Assembly (NCBI GenBank): GCA_963662155.1
Contig: OY759263.1
Coordinates: 1,925,595 to 1,989,594 of the forward strand
Length of the DNA stretch: 64,000 bases
From: Lamellibrachia columna
Taxonomy: Eukaryota > Annelida > Polychaeta > Sabellida > Siboglinidae
Direction: 5' to 3'
Notes under the pieces: model-generated
Database searches by the model: none
What the model was told of the DNA's origin: nothing
Seen by the model: the letters and a program-made list of their open reading frames with translations, nothing else
Shown: positions 58,077 through 64,000 of the stretch, piece by piece
How the letters are laid out: each line of letters opens with the position of its first letter
Numbering within the stretch: position 1 is the stretch's first letter
Made by a program: the position numbers and the translations under genes

Positions 58077-58330
58077 CACATATTCTGTATGTAAAGTCGT
58101 TGATAATGGCACTGGAATGGGTGGTGGGTGGAGGGTGGTGGGTGGAGGGGTTGGAGAGAGACTCGTAGCGCTGTCTGCACGTAAGACGGGTCGGGTCGAC
58201 AGATGTCTGACTTCAATTGATATGTTGATGGCGTTAGTTACACGGTCTGTCGTTCGTCTGTGTCTACAGGGACAATTACTCGTGATCTGTACCATTGAGA
58301 TTCACATAAGCCTCACAGTTGTCCTTTGTT
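58077..58330. repeat. dispersed element, copy 2
   Basis: Pairs with 53230-53600 (blocks gtaaagtcgttgataatgg, cgacagatgtctgacttc, ggtctgt, tctacagggaca). Carries a gggtggtgggtggagg repeat at 58116-58150 in place of the other copy's repeat. Confidence 0.65.
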
Positions 58331-58905
58331 ACTAACGTCTTTGGCAGTGAACATTGTCAACGTCGATGTCACCTGTTCACCTATGACGGCAAAACTCGTT
58401 CATTCATAATGAAAACTGTTTATTTGAACAACGTGTACCATCCACAGTTGTTTATCTGTATTTAGCTAATTTATATTTAATATTGTAAGCGTTGTTAACA
58501 TCTGTTCACAAAGATGTTACATGTATCTGACGAGAACGAGCCACGTACAGACGAGTAATGAAATCTTTTCCACACACTATCTGGGGCTGTTTAATTTAGA
58601 TGGCGATCTTGTTCAATCTTAATAAACATGACACTCGGCTAATAATGTTGTTCTTTCAGCCACAAATTCCTTTTGCTGCAGAGAACTGCCTTAATCTAGT
58701 GCAGGTGACCTTTCTTCTGTGAGATTATTTAGATGAATACTATCTTAACACGTTATTCGTATGTATGTTCCGTGTCTTTGTTTCAGTGCCAGTCGCACTG
58801 GTGTTTTACAAGCAGACATCTCTCTCCAGCCCGTTTACGTTGCAGCTTCACTGTCTCTTGTCATTTCTGATGCGTTGTCAACAGTTCAATTACAACCTTC
58901 ATCTA
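58331..58905. other. unassigned; possible splice acceptor
   Basis: tgtctttgtttcag ending at about 58786 is a good acceptor, followed by about 120 bases of open sequence that runs into the 16-bp array. No coding assignment made. Confidence 0.3.
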
Positions 58906-60412
58906 GCAATCTAGCTGTACGACAATCTAGCTGTACGACAATCTAGCTGTACGACAATCTGGCTGTACGACAATCTAGCTGTACGACAATCTAGCGGTAC
59001 GACAATCTGGCTGTACGACAATCTGGCTGTACGACGATCTAGCTGTACGACAATCTAGCTGTGCGACAATCCAGCTGTACGACAATCTGGCTGTACGACA
59101 ATCTAGCTGTACGACAATCTAGCTGTACGACAATCTGGCTGTACGACAATCTGGCTGTACGACAATCTAGCTGTACGACAATCTGGCTGTACGACAATCT
59201 AGCTGTACGACGATCTAGCTGTACGACGATCTAGCTGTGCGACAATCCAGCTGTACGACAATCCAGCTGTACGACAATCTGGCTGTACGACAATCTAGCT
59301 GTGCGACAATCTAGCTGTGCGACAATCTGGCTGTACGACAATCTAGCTGTGCGACGATCTAGCTGTACGACAATCCAGCTGTACGACAATCCAGCTGTAC
59401 GACAATCTGGCTGTACGACAATCTAGCTGTACGACAATCTAGCTGTACGACAATCTGGCTGTACGACAATCTAGCTGTACGACGATCTAGCTGTACGACG
59501 ATCTAGCTGTGCGACAATCCAGCTGTACGACAATCCAGCTGTACGACAATCTGGCTGTACGACAATCTAGCTGTGCGACAATCTAGCTGTACGACAATCC
59601 AGCTGTACGACAATCTAGCTGTACGACAATCTAGCTGTACGACAATCTAGCTGTACGACAATCTAGCGGTACGACAATCTAGCTGTGCGACAATCTAGCT
59701 GTACGACAATCTGGCTGTACGACAATCTGGCTGTACGACGATCTAGCTGTACGACAATCTAGCGGTACGACAATCCAGCTGTGCGACAATCCAGCTGTAC
59801 GACAATCCAGCTGTACGACAATCTAGCTGTACGACAATCTAGCTGTACGACAATCTAGCTGTACGACAATCTAGCTGTACGGCAATCTAGCTGTGCGACA
59901 ATCCAGCTGTACGACAATCCAGCTGTACGACAATCTAGCTGTACGACAATCTAGCTGTACGACAATCTAGCTGTACGACAATCCAGCTGTGCGACAATCC
60001 AGCTGTACGACAATCCAGCTGTACGACAATCTGGCTGTACGACAATCTGGCTGTACGACAATCTGGCTGTACGACAATCCAGCTGTACGACAATCTAGCT
60101 GTACGACAATCCCGCTGTACGACAATCTGGCTGTACGACAATCTAGCTGTGCGACAATCTAGCTGTGCGACAATCCAGCTGTACGACAATCTAGCTGTAC
60201 GACAATCTAGCTGTACGACAATCCAGCTGTACGACAATCTGGCTGTACGACAATCTAGCTGTGCGACAATCCAGCTGTACGACAATCCAGCTGTACGACA
60301 ATCCAGCTGTACGACAATCTAGCTGTACGACAATCTAGCTGTACGACAATCTAGCTGTGCGACAATCTAGCTGTGCGACAATCTAGCTGTACGACAATCT
60401 AGCTGTACGACA
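58906..60412. repeat. 16-bp minisatellite, about 94 copies
   Basis: Unit tagctgtacgacaatc with ag/gg/ca and tac/tgc variants in larger repeated blocks (for example 59094-59290 and 59400-59570 share variant order). Confidence 0.96.
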
Positions 60413-60959
60413 ATTCATGGACGATCTTCGAACACACTGTATCAGTGTTCCCCATTCACATTGGTAGCCTTTGTTTCTTACTTGGATCGCGATTTCATCA
60501 ACTTTTGACCTTGATTTTTTTTCTTCAGAATGCAGAACCTTCCTTTTGTGTTGTCAGATGTTTATCGCCAAAGAATGCTGTTCAAAAATAGCCAAGGAAT
60601 CTGATAGTTCCACTCACTGCGCAGTTCAGCCCGGTCAAAGCTTTCTCAAATGTCTAATGACTGTTATCATATTGCAAGCGTCTCTTACCGCAGCTGTGAT
60701 TCACTGCCTTATTTATAAATGTGAAGCTCGCGGGTACCTGGTTATAAACAATGGTGGGTTTTGTGTGAACAAATAGTTTCGCGCAGTAATTGCAGCATCG
60801 TTGAATGCTTTCCAGATAGGTCGAATTGTTGTTGAAATTAACAGGTCTTTAAACCAATAGTTTAGCATTGTTTTACTGGAACCAAAATGTGTACAACCGT
60901 TCGAGGTTTACAATTACACTTACACAATAATTACCAGTAACCAGTAATTAATACTAAAT
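60413..60959. other. unassigned
   Basis: No feature recognised; pyrimidine-rich patch near 60510-60525. Confidence 0.4.
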
Positions 60960-61045
60960 ACAAGATTTAACCAGATTCGCCATCCAAGCCAAAGGCCCAG
61001 ATGGCAAGTGGACAAGGAAGCCATTGGCTTATCGAGAGTCCATTA
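60960..61045 (-). mobile_element. CR1/L2-like LINE 3'-UTR fragment
   Basis: Nearly the same as 40242-40325 (shared cagatggcaagtggacaagg and cttatcgagagtcca), i.e. the 3' tail only, as expected for strong 5' truncation. Confidence 0.8.
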
Positions 61046-61839
61046 GTGTTCGTCTAAAATACAAATACAATTAGTTAATTGTAACCTGAATAAAAAGCAA
61101 TCTTGAGGAGGTGAGGAGATTAAATACTGTCCTAGAAAATAGCACGCTAAATTAGTATATCAATACGAATACCTTTCAACATAGCGAACAGTTCCGTGAC
61201 GATAAAAGATGCACAGCCACAAAAAGGGGGTCGGAGAACAAGTGAGAACATCACACAGCAGCCAGTGAAATACCAGTTGCATGTTAAATTAAGGGAAACA
61301 GTAGTTAGATGCCACAGGCTTCCTTATCAAACATTAAAGACTGTGAATCCCGGTTGTTTAATTAAAGCAACAAAAAGTCATGGTTTGGGGGCTATCCACA
61401 TAAGATATTTTAAAAACTAACCACGTGCAACTAAATTCAAGAATATCACGACAGTGGTTTACACAGAATGTGTTCTAAAATTTGAGAATCCTGTCATTTC
61501 TCCAAATTACCGAAGGCTGACATGTTAACCAGCGCGACCGATAAGCGCATGCGCAGTTATACAAAATCGGAGTAAACTAGACTAAAGTGACTTATTAAGG
61601 GAGGCCAGCACACACAGAACCAATGCAAAACCTCAAACAAACGTGTCATTTTGCCAGAAAGAAGACTAGTTTAGTAAACAAAGGCCAAAATGTGTTACAT
61701 AAGTTAAGTTTGGTACCCAAATAGCATGGCCATATTAAATATTTAATTGAGGTTGGCAGTATTATAAAGGCAATGGACTGGGGTAAATGGTTTCATATGA
61801 CATACTTGACCAAACTTGAAAAAGGATGATAATAATTAT
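61046..61839. other. unassigned
   Basis: A 74-codon plus ORF at 61196-61420 has no recognisable family. No repeats. Confidence 0.35.
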
Positions 61840-62280
61840 TAGTTGTGACCGGATCCAAACAAATGAGTAACGGGCCTGTAGTGGTTGAGGCACAGGAATG
61901 ACGGTGCTGGTTTTCCAGAGGTTGGGATTGATGTCGGTGTCTACAGACTCCTGGAACAGTTGTGAGAACATAGGCGCCAAGTCGTCGACACAGGCACGGA
62001 GAATGTCCAGGGTTTGGTGTTAGGATACACAGTGACAGTCTTTTCTGGGATGATAGAGTCTTGACAGAACTTCATGTAGTCAGTGAGAACATCAGAACGT
62101 TCATTTATGTCATGAGTGCCCTTGAAGAGGACATCCCAATATGTGCAGGCATAGCAACCTTTCAGCTGTTCTGCTGCTTCTGTAGACCAAACCCTGATCT
62201 GTCTTTTGACAGGTGGAACACGTTTGAGTTTTTGACGGTATTTGGGCGAGAACCTTGGATTACATCAGGCATTTTGACTA
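61840..62280 (-). mobile_element. Rex1/Babar-like (CR1-group) LINE relic with internal deletion
   Basis: Minus-strand reading: RQIRVWSTEAAEQLKGCYAC, TYWDVLFKGTHDINERSD, FCQDSIIPEKTVTVYPNTKP, then directly LAPMFSQLFQESVDTDINPN and LWKTSTVIPVP. In intact elements more than a hundred residues separate the first part from the second, so an internal deletion has joined them at about 62005; a second break follows IPVP. Confidence 0.85.
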
Positions 62281-62333
62281 CATCAATAAATAAAGCGAAA
62301 TCACTTAGAAATCTAAAATGGCAAACAAGTCTA

Positions 62334-62700
62334 AAGAGTACCGTAGAGTTTTAATAAGATTAAACGTGTAGTGAAAACTAAATATTATACCGAGATGTTA
62401 GATGAACGTAAGCATAGTATCAAAGAAATAGGGGCTATATTACGACAACCAATACATAAACAAAAAGACTGCTCTAAATTTATTGAAACCTTCATTATAA
62501 ATGGACAATCAGATCTAAGTCAAATTGCAGAATAATTTAACACTTCTTTCGTTAGAATAGGGGAATCAGTAAGTGATTCAGTGGCTCCTGAAACAATGAA
62601 ATACACACCTCCAAGGAAGCTATCCCGTAATTTGTTTCATGCACCCCACATACACTATTGAAATTGTAAGAATAGTGTAAAACTTAAAACTAAATGTAGT
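62334..62700 (+). mobile_element. jockey-like LINE relic, linker into RT start
   Basis: Reads KYYTEMLDERKHSIKEIGAI, CSKFIETFIINGQSDLSQIA, then FNTSFVRIGESVSDSVAPET, the linker before RT in jockey-type ORF2, with stops at 62533 and 62659. It then reaches IEIVRIV, just where the NLKxKxSxGxDG block of RT begins, and passes into the 37-bp array. Confidence 0.8.
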
Positions 62701-64000
62701 GAAGGATTCTATGGTAAATCTTAAAACTGAATGTAGTGAAGGATTCTATGATAAAACTTAAAACTAAATGTAGTGAAGGATTCTATGGTAAATCTTAAAA
62801 CTGAATGTAGTGAAGGATTCTATGGTAAAACTTAAAACTAAATGTAGTGAAGGATTCTATGGTAAAACTTAAAACTAAATGTAGTGAAGGATTATATGGT
62901 AAATCTTAAAACTAAATGTAGTGAAGGATTCTCTGGTAAATCTTAAAACTAAATGTAGTGAAGGATTCTATGGTAAATCTTAAAACTAAATGTAGTGAAG
63001 GATTCAATGATAAAACTTAAAACTAAATGTAGTGAAGGATTCTCTGGTAAATCTTAAAACTGAATGTAGTGAAGGATTCTCTGGTAAATCTTAAAACTAA
63101 ATGTAGTGAAGGATTCTATGGTAAATCTTAAAACTAAATGTAGTGAAGGATTCTATGGTAAAACTTAAAACTAAATGTAGTGAAGGATTCAATGATAAAA
63201 CTTAAAACTAAATGTAGTGAAGGATTCAATGGTAAAACTTAAAACTAAATGTAGTGAAGGATTCTCTGGTAAATCTTAAAACTGAATGTAGTGAAGGATT
63301 CTATGGTAAATCTTAAAACTAAATGTAGTGAAGGATTCTCTGGTAAATCTTAAAACTAAATGTAGTGAAGGATTCTATGGTAAATCTTAAAACTAAATGT
63401 AGTGCAGGATTCAATGATAAAACTTAAAACTAAATGTAGTGAAGGATTCAATGGTAAAACTTAAAACTAAATGTAGTGAAGGATTCTATGGTAAAACTTA
63501 AAACTAAATGTAGTGAAGGATTCTATGGTAAAACTTAAAACTAAATGTAGTGAAGGATTCGATGGTAAATCTTAAAACTAAATGTAGTGAAGGATTCTAT
63601 GGTAAAACTTAAAACTAAATGTAGTGAAGGATTCAATGGTAAAACTTAAAACTAAATGTAGTGAAGGATTCTATGGTAAAACTTAAAACTAAATGTAGTG
63701 AAGGATTCTATGGTAAAACTTAAAACTAAATGTAGTGAAGGATTCGATGGTAAATCTTAAAACTAAATGTAGTGAAGGATTCTATGGTAAAACTTAAAAC
63801 TAAATGTAGTGAAGGATTCTATGGTAAAACTTAAAACTAAATGTAGTGAAGGATTCGATGGTAAATCTTAAAACTAAATGTAGTGAAGGATTCTATGGTA
63901 AAACTTAAAACTAAATGTAGTGAAGGATTCAATGATAAAACTTAAAACTAAATGTAGTGAAGGATTCTATGGTAAAACTTAAAACTAAATGTAGTGAAGG
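62690..64000. repeat. 37-bp minisatellite, at least 35 copies, runs off the window
   Basis: Core cttaaaactaaatgtagtga then aggattctatggtaaa, with variants tcgatgg, tcaatga and tctctgg. One frame of the unit reads LKTKCSEGF(Y/D)GK, which resembles an RT motif and continues the LINE relic before it. Confidence 0.95.

Overview
This is eukaryotic, metazoan nuclear DNA. It contains spliced coding exons with GT-AG borders and matching phases, non-LTR retrotransposon relics, tRNA-derived SINE-like pieces and a very heavy load of micro- and minisatellites. By adding up coordinates I put tandem repeats at roughly 25 kb, about 40% of the window. The repertoire suits a marine invertebrate (lophotrochozoan or invertebrate deuterostome), but nothing here fixes the species. 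No bacterial genes, operons, CRISPR arrays or rRNA are present.

Genes. (1) Plus strand 478-3821: the 3' half of an SLC22-family (organic cation/anion/carnitine) transporter, as six exons in consistent phase ending at a TGA. (2) Minus strand: a terminal coding exon at 4664-4893, tail-to-tail with the transporter. Two further phase-compatible minus-strand exons lie at 13779-13847 and 37537-37589 and may belong to the same long gene; the family is not recognised. (3) Weaker candidates are a TATA-led minus first exon at 27705-27795, a plus first exon ending at 50039, a minus first exon at 52912-53041 and a small minus ORF at 25201-25428.

Mobile-element relics. At least four non-LTR groups are seen, all broken: CR1/L2-like (14052-15330 as an inverted pair; 3' ends at 40242-40545 and 60960-61045), jockey-like (39605-41000 minus, interrupted by the CR1-like 3' end; 46450-47110 plus; 62334-62700 plus), an endonuclease/RT type with an RWRW-type C-terminus (36330-36540, 43370-43575, 56640-57350, and a related fragment at 9493-9796), and a Rex1/Babar-like piece (61840-62280 minus). 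Two SINE-like tRNA remnants lie at 21140-21215 and 43110-43285.

Tandem arrays. More than 40 arrays with units of 2 to 76 bp. The largest are 17352-19905 (27 bp), 21490-23276 (23 bp), 37803-39602 (40 bp), 41474-42455 (23 bp), 43768-45090 (30 bp), 50200-52912 (51 bp, then degenerate units of about 26-30 bp), 58906-60412 (16 bp) and 62690 to the window end (37 bp). Several show higher-order structure. The long open frames in the window lie inside arrays whose unit is a multiple of three and are not convincing genes.

Most interesting pattern. Several arrays appear to have grown from functional sequence: a splice-acceptor region (13856-14045), a splice-donor region (52912 downwards), units that each carry a near-consensus splice donor (43768-45090), reverse-transcriptase coding sequence (40093-40204 and 62690-64000), and the flank of a TATA promoter (27992-28207). 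Other arrays phase known protein-binding motifs (AP-1/Maf-like, E-box, Rbfox, G-quadruplex).
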